Origin: Listeria cossartiae subsp. cayugensis
GTDB lineage: Bacteria > Bacillota > Bacilli > Lactobacillales > Listeriaceae
Reading direction: 5' to 3'
Length of the DNA: 64,000 bases
Assembly: GCF_014229095.1 (NCBI RefSeq)
Contig: NZ_JAARZC010000001.1
Coordinates: 372,001-436,000 of the forward strand
Positions 32,192 through 41,165 of the stretch are shown in pieces. Below the pieces are notes generated by a model. That model was not told the origin of the DNA and made no database searches. It was given only the letters and a program-made list of their open reading frames with translations. Each line of letters starts with the position of its first letter. The first letter of the stretch is position 1. The position numbers and the translations under genes are program-made.

Positions 32192-34420
32192 TTGAAGAAA
32201 CTAATGAAACTCATAATAGCATTTAGTGTTATTTGTTCTATTATCATCGTCCCTGTTGATATTCCTGTGAAAGCGGAGGAAAGTAATAAACGTGATGACC
32301 TGATTAAGTCCGTGAGTTTTTATAAGTCGAATGGACAAAGTCTTACTGCGAAGGAAAAATATAATGAACAACTAGATTATTTTTTGGAAATGGCTTTTGG
32401 TGGGAATTCTTTCAAGAAAGGCGATTATTTTGATGTGACCTTATCAACGGATGCTTTGTTTTACACGGATAAAGTGTATGATTTGAAAATCGATGTTGAT
32501 CCAACTGCAGCTGTAAATGAGCAAGTGGTCGGGAATGTTCGTGTGATACAAAATAATGATGTTTACACACTGCGCATTTATTTTACAGAAGATTCGGATT
32601 CTTTATTCGTGAATAGTTTTAATGGGACGTTTAAAATACAAGTAATGCCCGCGCATGGCGATAAAAATCTCATCAACTTATCGTATAATGGGGCTCGTCA
32701 AAATTTTAAAAACATTGGTACGAGTAGCGTTGAATTAAATGTCGATATGGCAAGTGATTGGCCGCCAGTTGGGATAAGTGATTTTTCGAAAGTGAGCGGC
32801 GATTTATACCATGCGATATTAGTATATGAAAAGCCAAAAAGCAAAGTAGATTATGAAACGGAAATTTTAGTTTCTTATCCACTTTTTGAGAAACGGATTC
32901 CGCTTGGCAATGTCCAAAATATTAAAATTGAAATTTGGGATGAAGCGAAGGGAATATATCGGTTAGGGGTAGCTGGCGTTGATTACGGCACGATTACATA
33001 TGATGTCGGAACGCCATTTGTGGGTGGACCAGTTTTTCAAATGAATTGTACTATTCCGTTCAAGGGGATTTCTACGAGAACGCGGGTTAGTTTTGATATT
33101 GATACGAATGTGGATGGGAAGCCTGGGACAACGGATCCATATCTTGTTAGTCTTTCTTCGCTGGCATCTGCAACAAAATCACTTCAATTTTATCCAGTGA
33201 ATAATGGGGATGCGAATATTAGCGCTACTTTTTATGGCAAAGTAACTACGCAGTTTGAGGATGAATTAGGTAATCCGATTACTTTTGCTGACTATAGCGC
33301 GGCAACTATTCCCGGAAAAGTTAATCAAGCTGGCAAATATGAAATAACGGAACCTTTTTTATATAATTCGACACAAAATATCGATAAACATGCGTTTGAT
33401 AATTTGTTAAGTGCGAACAAATATAAATTGCTTAGTGTAACTTCGAATAATAAGCTTTCTGAGACGACAGACAACTTAAATATACAAATCAAGCGAGGTT
33501 ATCAAAATGATGTCTTGTATAAAATAAAAGCACTTCAAAAGCCGGTTATCAGCGCGCTTCCAGAAATCGAATATAGTAAAACGGTGACGCGCACGGTGGA
33601 AGAATTTCTTACGGATATCGAGGCTAGCACGGATATTCCGGCTGATATAAATAGTGATTTATCCAATGTGAAATGGGGAGTTCCCGGAGATTATCCTGTT
33701 CTGCTAACCGCGGTGAATGAAGACAATCAGGCGGCTGATCCTGTTTCTGTTACGATAAAAATTCTTAAAAATCCAGCGCCAATTATTACAGTAGACCCAG
33801 AGATAACCTATGATAAAACAGTGACGAAAGACGAAAGTACGCTACTTAATGAAGTAAATGCGCGAACGAATGATGGTTCAGCAATTATTTCTGATATGGA
33901 TGAGCAAGTAAAATGGGGCGTGCCGGGTGATTACGAGGTCACTTTGCAAGCGGTGAATGAAGATGGTGTGACAGCAGAAGCGAAAACGTTTGTAGTGCAT
34001 ATTTTGAAAAGTCCAGCACCGATTATTATGGTAGATCCAGAAATCACGTATGACACCACGATTATAAAAGCCGAACAAGATCTATTGCGGGATGTCCGTG
34101 CTAGAACGAATGACAATTCTGTGATAACATCTGACGCGGCAACTAAAGTGAAATGGCGGACGCCGGGAAGTTATACCGTGACGTTAAATGCAGTGAATGA
34201 AGACGGGATTCCAGCCGAAGCTGTGCAATTTACTGTGAAAATTGTGGAAGCTGAGAAAGCGGCAATTGTTGTTGCGGAAAATCCTGGAGTAACACCCAAG
34301 CCAAAAAGGGAAAATGAGTTAGTGATAAGGAAGCTCCCACTAACTGGTGACACGACTTCAAAAGCGATATTCGTTGGGCTTTTTTGTTTGGGAACTTGGC
34401 TTCTAGTTAGAAAAAAATAA
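32192..34420 (+). CDS. LPXTG-anchored surface protein with three LapB-like repeats
   Basis: A 742-residue cell-wall protein. The signal peptide spans about residues 1-30. The unique region (31-448) is beta-rich. Three repeats of about 79 residues (449-527, 528-607, 608-688) each carry WGVPGDY-like and LxAVNED motifs, as in LapB/Ig-like Listeria adhesin repeats. The sorting signal is LPLTG at 715-719, a hydrophobic stretch and RKK, for sortase A. The start is TTG 32192 with AAGGAGG. Binding partner unknown; a role in adhesion is inferred from architecture. The gene is bounded by terminators and stands alone. Confidence 0.85.
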   Translation: MKKLMKLIIAFSVICSIIIVPVDIPVKAEESNKRDDLIKSVSFYKSNGQSLTAKEKYNEQLDYFLEMAFGGNSFKKGDYFDVTLSTDALFYTDKVYDLKIDVDPTAAVNEQVVGNVRVIQNNDVYTLRIYFTEDSDSLFVNSFNGTFKIQVMPAHGDKNLINLSYNGARQNFKNIGTSSVELNVDMASDWPPVGISDFSKVSGDLYHAILVYEKPKSKVDYETEILVSYPLFEKRIPLGNVQNIKIEIWDEAKGIYRLGVAGVDYGTITYDVGTPFVGGPVFQMNCTIPFKGISTRTRVSFDIDTNVDGKPGTTDPYLVSLSSLASATKSLQFYPVNNGDANISATFYGKVTTQFEDELGNPITFADYSAATIPGKVNQAGKYEITEPFLYNSTQNIDKHAFDNLLSANKYKLLSVTSNNKLSETTDNLNIQIKRGYQNDVLYKIKALQKPVISALPEIEYSKTVTRTVEEFLTDIEASTDIPADINSDLSNVKWGVPGDYPVLLTAVNEDNQAADPVSVTIKILKNPAPIITVDPEITYDKTVTKDESTLLNEVNARTNDGSAIISDMDEQVKWGVPGDYEVTLQAVNEDGVTAEAKTFVVHILKSPAPIIMVDPEITYDTTIIKAEQDLLRDVRARTNDNSVITSDAATKVKWRTPGSYTVTLNAVNEDGIPAEAVQFTVKIVEAEKAAIVVAENPGVTPKPKRENELVIRKLPLTGDTTSKAIFVGLFCLGTWLLVRKK

Positions 34421-34424
34421 CAGC

Positions 34425-34458
34425 AAAAAAAGATAAGTGGGTTCACTTATCTTTTTTT
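34425..34458. terminator. Bidirectional terminator after the LPXTG gene
   Basis: A 15-bp perfect stem, 34425-34439 with 34444-34458, with A7 and T7 ends. It serves the convergent decarboxylase-like gene as well. Confidence 0.9.
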
Positions 34459-34464
34459 AAGTGA

Positions 34465-34773
34465 CTATTCTTCATCAAAAGCATCAATGGCTACAGGTAA
34501 AGCACTTATCACTGTATTACCAACAGCAGGAAGGCCAACGAGAATCGCGCTAATAATTTCATCTCGTGTCGCGCCATTTAATTTCGCCATTTTTACGTGG
34601 AAGGGTAGTCCGCTTTCTAGGCGGGTGGCGGCCAAAACGGCAATGTATGCGAGTTCCTCTGTTTTCTTGTCGAGCTTGCTTGCAGTATCTAATTTATGTA
34701 CAGTTTCCATCCAAGCTGCTTGTACTTCAGGAGCTTCTTTTGCGAATACTTCGAATGATTTACTTACTTTCAC
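34465..34773 (-). CDS. Carboxymuconolactone decarboxylase-family protein
   Basis: A 102-residue all-helical protein of the CMD/AhpD family, with a typical EELAYIAVLAATRLESGLPFHVKMA core. The CxxC of AhpD peroxidase members is absent (ESGLPFH), so it is not a thiol peroxidase of that type. The start is GTG 34773 with AGGAGA upstream. Function unknown. Confidence 0.75.
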   Translation of the reverse strand: MKVSKSFEVFAKEAPEVQAAWMETVHKLDTASKLDKKTEELAYIAVLAATRLESGLPFHVKMAKLNGATRDEIISAILVGLPAVGNTVISALPVAIDAFDEE

Positions 34774-34804
34774 TAAAATTCATCTCCTATAGATTTTTAT
34801 AATA

Positions 34805-34833
34805 AAAAACCGCCCAAACACTGGGCGGTTTTT
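34805..34833 (-). terminator. Terminator of the pyridoxal kinase operon
   Basis: An 11-bp perfect stem, 34805-34815 with 34823-34833, with a T-run on the minus strand. Confidence 0.9.
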
Positions 34834-34836
34834 GTA

Positions 34837-35652
34837 TTATCTATTTTCTGCTTTATTATAAGCGCCATGCCAAACTGGACCGATGAATTCGTTTAATGCG
34901 AATCCACCTTTGATAGCTGCTGTGACAAAGTCTTTTGCTTTTGCGACAGCTTCTTCTACAGTTAAACCTTTTGCAAGGCCAGCTGTGATAGCTGCTGCGA
35001 ACGTACAACCAGCACCGTGATTGTGGCTTGGGGAAATTTTTTCTACTTCATAAATAGTGAATTCTTTTCCATCGTAAAGTAGGTCGATTGCTTTGTCGCT
35101 TTCTAGGGCTTTTCCGCCTTTGATAACAACGTATTTAGCGCCTAGTTCGATGATTTTTTTCGCTGCTGCTTTCATATCATCTAGTGTAGTTAATTTGCCA
35201 AGACCGGACAATTGACCGGCTTCGAATAGGTTTGGTGTTGTGATAGTTGCTTTTGGTAATAATAAGTCGCGGATAGCTTCGGCATTTTCTGGTTGGATTA
35301 GTTCATCTTCGCCTTTACATACCATAACTGGGTCGATAACGACATTTTTTAAGTCATATTTATCAATGGCTTCGCGTGTCGCTTTAATGATGTCAATCGA
35401 ACCAAGCATGCCTGTTTTCATTGCGTCAACTGGGCCGCCAGAAAGGATTGTTTTTAGTTGTTCGCGAACTAGTTGCGCGTCAATCGGAGTAACGCCGTGT
35501 GCCCAGTTGTTGTCTGGGTCCATTGTTACGATGGTTGTGATTGCGCTAAAACCGTACGTGCCGTATTCTTCAAATGTTTTTAAATCGGCTTGAAGACCAG
35601 CGCCGCCACTTGAATCAGATCCTGCAATAGTTAATGTTTTTTTGATTGTCAT
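34837..35652 (-). CDS. pdxK: ThiD-like pyridoxal/pyridoxine kinase PdxK
   Basis: A 271-residue ribokinase-fold enzyme. TIAGSDSSGGAGLQADL binds substrate at the N-terminus. DPVMVCKG, TPNLFEA and the anion-hole NHGAGCTFAAA follow, with Cys216 in the last. The sequence is much closer to B. subtilis PdxK than to ThiD of thiamine synthesis. In this subfamily the Cys forms a hemithioacetal with pyridoxal during PLP salvage. Annotation as ThiD (HMP-phosphate kinase) is common but less likely. AGGAGG precedes the ATG. It follows the Cof-type phosphatase gene by 25 nt in one operon. Confidence 0.8.
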   Translation of the reverse strand: MTIKKTLTIAGSDSSGGAGLQADLKTFEEYGTYGFSAITTIVTMDPDNNWAHGVTPIDAQLVREQLKTILSGGPVDAMKTGMLGSIDIIKATREAIDKYDLKNVVIDPVMVCKGEDELIQPENAEAIRDLLLPKATITTPNLFEAGQLSGLGKLTTLDDMKAAAKKIIELGAKYVVIKGGKALESDKAIDLLYDGKEFTIYEVEKISPSHNHGAGCTFAAAITAGLAKGLTVEEAVAKAKDFVTAAIKGGFALNEFIGPVWHGAYNKAENR

Positions 35653-35677
35653 TCGTGTTTCCTCCTAAAAATAAACT

Positions 35678-36544
35678 TTAGTCATTTGTTTCTAACATTT
35701 TATAAATGGCCGCTGCAACGCCGTGCTCATCATTGGAAAGTGTAACGTGTTTGGATAATTCTTTAACTTCTTCTTCGCCATTACCCATGGCCACGCTATA
35801 TCCAGCCATTTTTAACATCGAAATATCATTCATATTATCTCCAATTGCAAAGGTTTCATCAAGTGTTACGCCTAATTTTTCTACATAATATTGTAAGGAA
35901 ATACCTTTTTGCGCCTCGCGGTGGGTGATTTCAATATTATCGGAAAAAGAAGAAGTGACAGATAGCTCGGAATCTTTTTCAAGTTTTTGTTTAGCTTTTG
36001 CTAGCACATCTTTATCAGAAGAGAAGGAGATGAATTTTAGGATAGTTAAATCTTTATTGGCTAAAATGCGCTCTACATCAGGGATTTCGTGGACGTCTTT
36101 AGATTCAAAACGTTCTTCCACTTTGTCCATGATTGTTTCTGCTGATACGTCTGGATGGATGCGTTTGTGCATTTCAATCATAAATTCTTTGCCACGGGCT
36201 TTATCTGTTGTGATTGGTCCCATGTCAGTGAAAAATTCGGTATACATGCCTAGTTCAGTCAGGGTGTTATAAGTGTTGCGCGCTAAGTTTTTATCAATCG
36301 GATGTTGTAAAATAATTTTGCCATGTTCGTCACGAATTTCAGCACCATTCATGCAAATTGCCGGTGCGTATAAATTGGCTTTATTAATTAACCCCATCGC
36401 ATCGTCATACATACGTCCAGTACAAAGAACGAAATGAATTCCTTTGGCGCGAGCTTTTTCGATTGCCTCGACGTTTTCCTGTGCAATCTCGATATCAGAG
36501 TTAAGTAGTGTGCCATCCATGTCTGAAGCAATAACTTTAATCAT
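35678..36544 (-). CDS. Cof-type HAD phosphatase
   Basis: A 288-residue HAD subfamily IIB (Cof/YidA-like) hydrolase. Motif I is DMDGTLLN (8-15), motif II is in VLCTGR, motif III is Lys in the EAQKG stretch, and motif IV is GDNMNDISML. Such enzymes dephosphorylate sugar phosphates, FMN or PLP. Pairing with pdxK makes a vitamin B6 phosphatase role attractive but unproven. RBS GGGAGG. Confidence 0.85.
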   Translation of the reverse strand: MIKVIASDMDGTLLNSDIEIAQENVEAIEKARAKGIHFVLCTGRMYDDAMGLINKANLYAPAICMNGAEIRDEHGKIILQHPIDKNLARNTYNTLTELGMYTEFFTDMGPITTDKARGKEFMIEMHKRIHPDVSAETIMDKVEERFESKDVHEIPDVERILANKDLTILKFISFSSDKDVLAKAKQKLEKDSELSVTSSFSDNIEITHREAQKGISLQYYVEKLGVTLDETFAIGDNMNDISMLKMAGYSVAMGNGEEEVKELSKHVTLSNDEHGVAAAIYKMLETND

Positions 36545-36717
36545 AATATATAATTCCTCCCCAATTTTACCTACTTCACTAGAATAGCATTTTTTTAAGA
36601 AAAATGCACAAAAGGTAGCTGCGCGTAGTTTTTTGGCTGGTGCGATTACTTTACTATATTTCTGCGATTCATTTGGTTATAATGAATAAGAATAAAACGT
36701 GGATAGGATGTGTCAGG

Positions 36718-37281
36718 ATGAAAACAGAACTAGACAAGATGATTGCAGGAGAAATGTATGATCCTAGCGACAGAGAGCTTGCACACGGAAGAAATCGTGC
36801 GCGTAAGTTCTGCAGAGAGATTAACGATACAATGGATTCAGCGTCTCGTTCCAGTGTGTTAAAACGTCTTTTTGGTGGCACAAAAGAAAATGTTTATGTC
36901 GAACCAGATTTTCGTGTTGATTACGGTTCTAATATTTATGTTGGCGAGAATTTTTATGCTAATTTTGATTGTGTGATTTTAGATGTGTGTGAAGTACATA
37001 TTGGTGATAACTGTATGATGGCGCCAGGGGTTCATATTTATACGGCGACGCATCCGCTTGATCCGGTGGAACGTAATAGTGGCTTAGAGCTTGGGAAACC
37101 AGTCGAAATTGGCGACAATGTCTGGATTGGCGGACGAGCAATTATTAACCCGGGCGTAAAACTTGGAAATAATGTTGTCGTTGCCTCAGGGGCGGTTGTC
37201 ACAAAAAGTTTCCCGGATAATGTCGTTGTTGCTGGAAACCCAGCGCGCGTTATTAAAACAATTGAGGTTGAGGAAAAATGA
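36718..37281 (+). CDS. Maltose/galactoside O-acetyltransferase-like enzyme
   Basis: A 187-residue left-handed beta-helix acetyltransferase of the LacA/Maa group. The N-terminal [14 protein letters not shown] is the family motif. Hexapeptide repeats run from about residue 60. The catalytic His is in [30 protein letters not shown] is the acetyl-CoA binding region. It acetylates sugars such as maltose or galactosides. ATG 36718 gives the family length; the open frame extends further upstream without an RBS. The next gene overlaps by 4 nt. Confidence 0.85.
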   Translation: MKTELDKMIAGEMYDPSDRELAHGRNRARKFCREINDTMDSASRSSVLKRLFGGTKENVYVEPDFRVDYGSNIYVGENFYANFDCVILDVCEVHIGDNCMMAPGVHIYTATHPLDPVERNSGLELGKPVEIGDNVWIGGRAIINPGVKLGNNVVVASGAVVTKSFPDNVVVAGNPARVIKTIEVEEK

Positions 37282-37541
37282 TTATTTCAGATACAAAGAT
37301 TTTTGAACAAATGGAAAGTGAATTAGCAAAAGCAAAAGCGGCGACAACAAAAGCGAGCCAAGATAAGCATTTACACGGCTTGATGTTGCTTGTTCAGCTT
37401 GCGAAGACGGGCGATGAGAGAAGCACGGAAGTAGAACCGACCTCTATTCCCGCAGCAGAGCCAGCGCAGATTGCAAGTATGGATGGCAAGAAAATAGAGT
37501 TAGAAGACGGCGCGAATGGAGATTCATTGCTTGATTTTTAG
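37278..37541 (+). CDS. YwdI-like hypothetical protein
   Basis: An 87-residue soluble protein. The N-terminal half is helical ([23 protein letters not shown]), and the C-terminal half is acidic and probably disordered. It resembles B. subtilis YwdI, which also sits next to a YwdK-like gene and near pdxK there. The ATGA overlap with the acetyltransferase gene implies coupled translation. Function unknown. Confidence 0.65.
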   Translation: MIISDTKIFEQMESELAKAKAATTKASQDKHLHGLMLLVQLAKTGDERSTEVEPTSIPAAEPAQIASMDGKKIELEDGANGDSLLDF

Positions 37542-37550
37542 GGGGTAACT

Positions 37551-37928
37551 ATGAAAAAAACAATTATTACTGGAGCTATTTTTGCGGGATTAGCAGTTTT
37601 ACTGGGGGCTTTTGGGGCACATGCGTTAAAAGATATGCTCGGAAGTTATGCGAGTACTTGGGAAACTGGTGTTCAGTATCAAATGTTTCACGCAGGTGGT
37701 ATTTTAGTAGTGGGATTATTAATGGAAAAACAAGCTAGTCGACTATACACGTGGGCAGCGATTTTATTTTCGGTCGGAATTGTCTTTTTCTCCGGCAGTT
37801 TGTATGTTTTAAGTATTTCCAAAGTGGCCGTATTAGGTGCGATTACGCCTATCGGTGGCGTTTGTTTTGTCGTTGGTTGGTTCTTGCTTATTTTAGGAGT
37901 AGCAAGAAGAACGACGAGCAGATATTAA
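37551..37928 (+). CDS. DUF423 membrane protein (YwdK-like)
   Basis: A 125-residue protein with four membrane helices. It matches DUF423: GAFGAHALKD near residue 20, YQMFHAGGIL near 43, and a closing GGVCFVVGWFLLI. RBS GGGGG precedes the ATG. It is the third gene in the acetyltransferase operon, followed by a terminator. Function unknown. Confidence 0.8.
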   Translation: MKKTIITGAIFAGLAVLLGAFGAHALKDMLGSYASTWETGVQYQMFHAGGILVVGLLMEKQASRLYTWAAILFSVGIVFFSGSLYVLSISKVAVLGAITPIGGVCFVVGWFLLILGVARRTTSRY

Positions 37929-37937
37929 TGGAAGAAT

Positions 37938-37983
37938 AATCGTCTTTTCGCGCTTAATTAAGTGGAAAGACGATTGTTTTTTC
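37938..37983 (+). terminator. Terminator after the DUF423 gene
   Basis: A 10-bp stem, 37938-37947 with 37966-37975, closing an inner palindrome, then a T-run. Confidence 0.8.
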
Positions 37984-38043
37984 TTATTGGCAAATAAGTG
38001 CTAAAATAAAGGAATCATAATTTATTAAGGAGACAGCAATTAC

Positions 38044-38979
38044 ATGACTTATGCACTTGAAATAAAAGGGTTAAGAAAAATCTATTCCACTGGAGTCGAA
38101 GCGTTACGCGGTGTTGATTTGACGGTAGAAGAAGGGGATTTTTATGCGCTGCTTGGTCCTAATGGCGCTGGGAAATCCACGACTATCGGGATTATCACGT
38201 CGCTTGTTAATAAAACATCTGGTCAAGTGAGCGTATTTGGTTACGATCTGGATACAGATATCGTCCGGGCAAAACAGCAAATCGGTCTTGTTCCGCAAGA
38301 ATTCAATTTTAATCCATTCGAAACGGTTCAACAAATCGTTGTTAACCAAGCTGGATACTATGGTGTTTCTCGTAAGGAAGCTTTTAAACGTAGTGAAAAA
38401 TATTTAAAACAATCGAATCTGTGGGAGAAACGCCATGAACGTGCGCGAATGCTCTCGGGTGGAATGAAACGCCGCTTGATGATTGCGCGTGCTCTGATGC
38501 ACGAACCTAAGTTGCTCATTTTAGATGAACCGACTGCTGGGGTGGATATTGAGCTTAGACGTGAGATGTGGACGTTTTTAAGAGAGTTGAATGAAAGTGG
38601 TACGACGATTATTTTGACGACGCATTATTTAGAAGAAGCAGAGATGCTCTGTCGTAATATCGGTATTATTCAATCCGGCGAGTTGATTGAGAATACTAGC
38701 ATGAAATCATTGCTTGCTAAATTACAATTTGAAACGTTTATTTTTGATTTAGAGCCGTATGAAGGTTCTTTTGAAATTACGGGGTATAATCATGTGTTTG
38801 AAGATAAGCAAACCTTGTCAGTGGAAGTGGAACGTGATCAAGGGGTTAATCATATTTTTGAACAATTAAGCGAGCACGGCATCAAAGTGCTTTCGATGCG
38901 CAATAAATCTAATCGTCTCGAAGAACTGTTTTTGAAAATTACAGAAGAAAAACATCAAGTGGGGGAGAAACATGTTTAA
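38044..38979 (+). CDS. ABC transporter ATPase (YadG-like)
   Basis: A 311-residue ATPase. Walker A is GPNGAGKST near 39-47, the signature is LSGGM, Walker B is LLILDEPTAG, and the H-loop is in LTTHY. A C-terminal extension of about 80 residues resembles that of drug- or polysaccharide-type exporters such as YadG. It overlaps the permease gene by 8 nt. The two form a homodimeric ABC-2 exporter of unknown substrate. RBS AAGGAG. Confidence 0.85.
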   Translation: MTYALEIKGLRKIYSTGVEALRGVDLTVEEGDFYALLGPNGAGKSTTIGIITSLVNKTSGQVSVFGYDLDTDIVRAKQQIGLVPQEFNFNPFETVQQIVVNQAGYYGVSRKEAFKRSEKYLKQSNLWEKRHERARMLSGGMKRRLMIARALMHEPKLLILDEPTAGVDIELRREMWTFLRELNESGTTIILTTHYLEEAEMLCRNIGIIQSGELIENTSMKSLLAKLQFETFIFDLEPYEGSFEITGYNHVFEDKQTLSVEVERDQGVNHIFEQLSEHGIKVLSMRNKSNRLEELFLKITEEKHQVGEKHV

Positions 38980-39742
38980 TCTATATTTTACCGCGTTAAA
39001 AAGTCTGGCGGCGAAAGAAACCAATCGTTATATGCGAATTTGGATTCAGACGTTAGTGCCACCAGTAATCACGACTTCGCTTTACTTTATTATTTTTGGG
39101 AAAATGATTGGTAGTCGTATTGGCGATATGAACGGCTTTTCCTATATGGAATACATTGTACCTGGGCTGATTATGATGTCCGTTATTACGAGCTCTTATG
39201 CCAATGTATCCTCTTCCTTTTTCTCGCAAAAGTTTCAGAAGAATATTGAGGAAATTCTCGTTGCGCCAGTGCCAACGCATATTATTATTTGGGGCTTTTT
39301 AATTGGTGGGATTGGCAGAAGTATTCTAGTCGGTGCGCTTGTTACGCTTATTTCGATGGTATTTGTGCCGTTACACATCCACTCATGGTCGATTGGGATT
39401 ATTACCTTTTTAATGACGGCGATTTTATTTTCACTCGCGGGACTTATTAACGGGATTTTTGCTAGATCATTTGACGATGTATCGATTGTGCCGACCTTTG
39501 TATTACAACCGCTAACCTATTTAGGTGGCGTGTTTTACGCGATTTCGATGCTACCGCCAATTTGGCAAGCTATTTCTAAAGTGAATCCGATTGTCTATAT
39601 GATTTCTGGATTCCGCTACGGTTTCCTAGGCGTTAGTGATGTGCCAGTAGCCGTTTCACTGTCGATTCTTGTGTTATTTATCGTCGTGCTTTATTCAATT
39701 TGTTGGTATTTGATTAGTAAAGGTCGCGGACTTAGAAGTTAA
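38972..39742 (+). CDS. ABC-2 type permease (YadH-like)
   Basis: A 256-residue ABC-2 permease with six membrane segments. ILVAPVPTHIIIWG and FVLQPLTYLGGVFYAI are the usual ABC-2 motifs. It is the partner of the overlapping ATPase gene. The cargo is unknown. A terminator follows. Confidence 0.85.
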   Translation: MFNLYFTALKSLAAKETNRYMRIWIQTLVPPVITTSLYFIIFGKMIGSRIGDMNGFSYMEYIVPGLIMMSVITSSYANVSSSFFSQKFQKNIEEILVAPVPTHIIIWGFLIGGIGRSILVGALVTLISMVFVPLHIHSWSIGIITFLMTAILFSLAGLINGIFARSFDDVSIVPTFVLQPLTYLGGVFYAISMLPPIWQAISKVNPIVYMISGFRYGFLGVSDVPVAVSLSILVLFIVVLYSICWYLISKGRGLRS

Positions 39743-39757
39743 TAGGAATTTTCGAAG

Positions 39758-39785
39758 AGAGAGCGGGTTGCCGTTCTCTTTTTTT
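39758..39785 (+). terminator. Terminator after the ABC exporter operon
   Basis: A 9-bp stem with one G-U pair, 39758-39766 with 39771-39779, then seven T. Confidence 0.8.
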
Positions 39786-39823
39786 CATGTTTACTACAAT
39801 TCTTTTTCAATTCGATGTTAGAC

Positions 39824-39848
39824 GTTTTAGCGAAAGACACGAGGGAAA
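39824..39848 (+). promoter_or_regulatory. Sigma-B-type promoter of the SDR stress operon
   Basis: GTTTTA, 13 bp, GGGAAA. The -35 is perfect and the -10 close to the GGGWAT consensus. It lies 26 bp before the first small gene. I recall the SDR gene here as strongly sigma-B dependent in L. monocytogenes. Confidence 0.7.
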
Positions 39849-39873
39849 ACATAAAGTAATGAGGGGGATGAAC

Positions 39874-39990
39874 ATGGGAAATAAAAAAGTGAAGCGAAAA
39901 CTGGGTGCTAATATTGGGTGGATACTTATATTAGCTATTTTAATTATTTTCGTAGCCTATTTAGTCATGGGATACGTCGCAAAAATATAG
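39874..39990 (+). CDS. 38-residue stress-operon membrane peptide
   Basis: A 38-residue peptide: a basic N-terminus (MGNKKVKRKLG) and one membrane helix. GAGGGGG is 6 nt before ATG 39874. The stop codon overlaps the AGGAGG of the SDR gene, so the two are translated in series. It is easily missed because the open frame extends upstream. Probably a single-pass inner-membrane small protein made under stress; function unknown. Confidence 0.7.
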   Translation: MGNKKVKRKLGANIGWILILAILIIFVAYLVMGYVAKI

Positions 39991-40001
39991 GAGGTTTTAT
40001 G

Positions 40002-40883
40002 ATGAATAAAGAAAATCCATTAAACAAATATCATACAGGGAAATTTGAAAAGCAATGGCAAGATTATCCTGGTTTGCAAAGTAAAATGACTCCTGTTCCA
40101 GATACGGGTGAGTCGAGCTATCAAGGCGCGAATAAATTAACCGGGAAAAAGGCTTTTGTTACGGGTGGCGATTCCGGGATTGGACGAGCTGCTGTTATTG
40201 CTTATGCGAGAGAAGGCGCCGATGTGGCGATTAACTACCATCCAGATGAAGAAATTGACGCGCAAGAAGTGAAAAAGGCTGTGGAAGAAGCTGGACAGAA
40301 ATGTATCTTATTGCCAGGCGATTTACGTAAGGAAGGTTTCGCGAAAGAAGTCGTGAAAAAAGCGTACAACGAGCTGGGTGGCTTAGATATACTTGTACTC
40401 AATGCAGGTTTACAACAATACCAATTCGATATCCAAAAACTCCCAGCAGAACAATTGCGCGATACGTTTGAAGTGAATGTATTTTCAGTAGTTTTTGCCA
40501 TTCAAGAAGCACTCAATTACTTAAAAGCAGGCGCGAGCATTATTTTAACTTCCTCCATTCAAGGTGTGAAACCGAGCGCGCACTTGGTTGATTACGCAAT
40601 GACAAAAAGTAGTTTAATTTCATTAACGAAAAGTTTAGCCGCGCAACTAGGAGAAAAAGGTATCCGCGTTAATGCAGTTGCGCCAGGACCAATTTGGACC
40701 CCACTTCAAATCTCTGGCGGACAACCACAAGAAAGCATTCCAGAATTCGGTCAGAATCAACCATTAGGACGAGCAGGGCAACCCGCAGAACTCGCGAGCG
40801 CCTATGTCTTGCTAGCATCAGATGAAGCAAGTTACACAACAGGCCAAGTATATGGAATCACAGGTGGAGCTCCGATTAACTAA
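40002..40883 (+). CDS. Short-chain dehydrogenase/reductase, general stress type
   Basis: A 293-residue SDR with a 45-residue N-terminal extension (KYHTGKFEKQWQDYPGLQ) typical of general-stress SDRs such as B. subtilis YhdF/YdaD types. The cofactor motif is TGGDSGIGRAA. LNAGLQQ replaces NNAG. The catalytic Ser is in LTSSIQG, and Tyr/Lys in YAMTKSS. ATG 40002 is 7 nt from AGGAGG, and an adjacent ATG is at 39999. The substrate is unknown. Confidence 0.88.
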   Translation: MNKENPLNKYHTGKFEKQWQDYPGLQSKMTPVPDTGESSYQGANKLTGKKAFVTGGDSGIGRAAVIAYAREGADVAINYHPDEEIDAQEVKKAVEEAGQKCILLPGDLRKEGFAKEVVKKAYNELGGLDILVLNAGLQQYQFDIQKLPAEQLRDTFEVNVFSVVFAIQEALNYLKAGASIILTSSIQGVKPSAHLVDYAMTKSSLISLTKSLAAQLGEKGIRVNAVAPGPIWTPLQISGGQPQESIPEFGQNQPLGRAGQPAELASAYVLLASDEASYTTGQVYGITGGAPIN

Positions 40884-40902
40884 AAAAACGAGGTGGAAAG
40901 CT

Positions 40903-41076
40903 ATGCCATGGACCAAAAATAATTATCCAGATTCTTGGAGAAATCTAAGAAAGCTGGAACACGAAAAGGCGATTGAAATCGGTAATGCATTATTGAAGGA
41001 AGGCTATTCAGAAAGCCGTGCCATTCCTATTGCGACCTCGAAGGCAGAAGAATGGTATAAAAATCATAAAGAATAG
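40903..41076 (+). CDS. YdaT-like small stress protein
   Basis: A 57-residue protein, MPWTKNNYPDSWRNL...AIPIATSKAEEWYKNH, closely resembling the N-terminal part of B. subtilis general stress protein YdaT. AGGTGG precedes the ATG. It follows the SDR gene by 19 nt and shares its sigma-B-type promoter. Function unknown. Confidence 0.8.
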   Translation: MPWTKNNYPDSWRNLRKLEHEKAIEIGNALLKEGYSESRAIPIATSKAEEWYKNHKE

Positions 41077-41084
41077 TAGGCTGA

Positions 41085-41126
41085 AAAAGCGCACTTGGAA
41101 TGAAATGTTTTCCGGGTGCGTTTTTT
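41085..41126 (+). terminator. Terminator of the stress operon
   Basis: A roughly 12-bp stem with G-U pairs, 41088-41100 against 41110-41122, then six T. It marks the edge of the accessory region. Confidence 0.8.
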
Positions 41127-41165
41127 GTAATCGTTTATAGTATAGAGTTGGATTTCTGTTGCATT

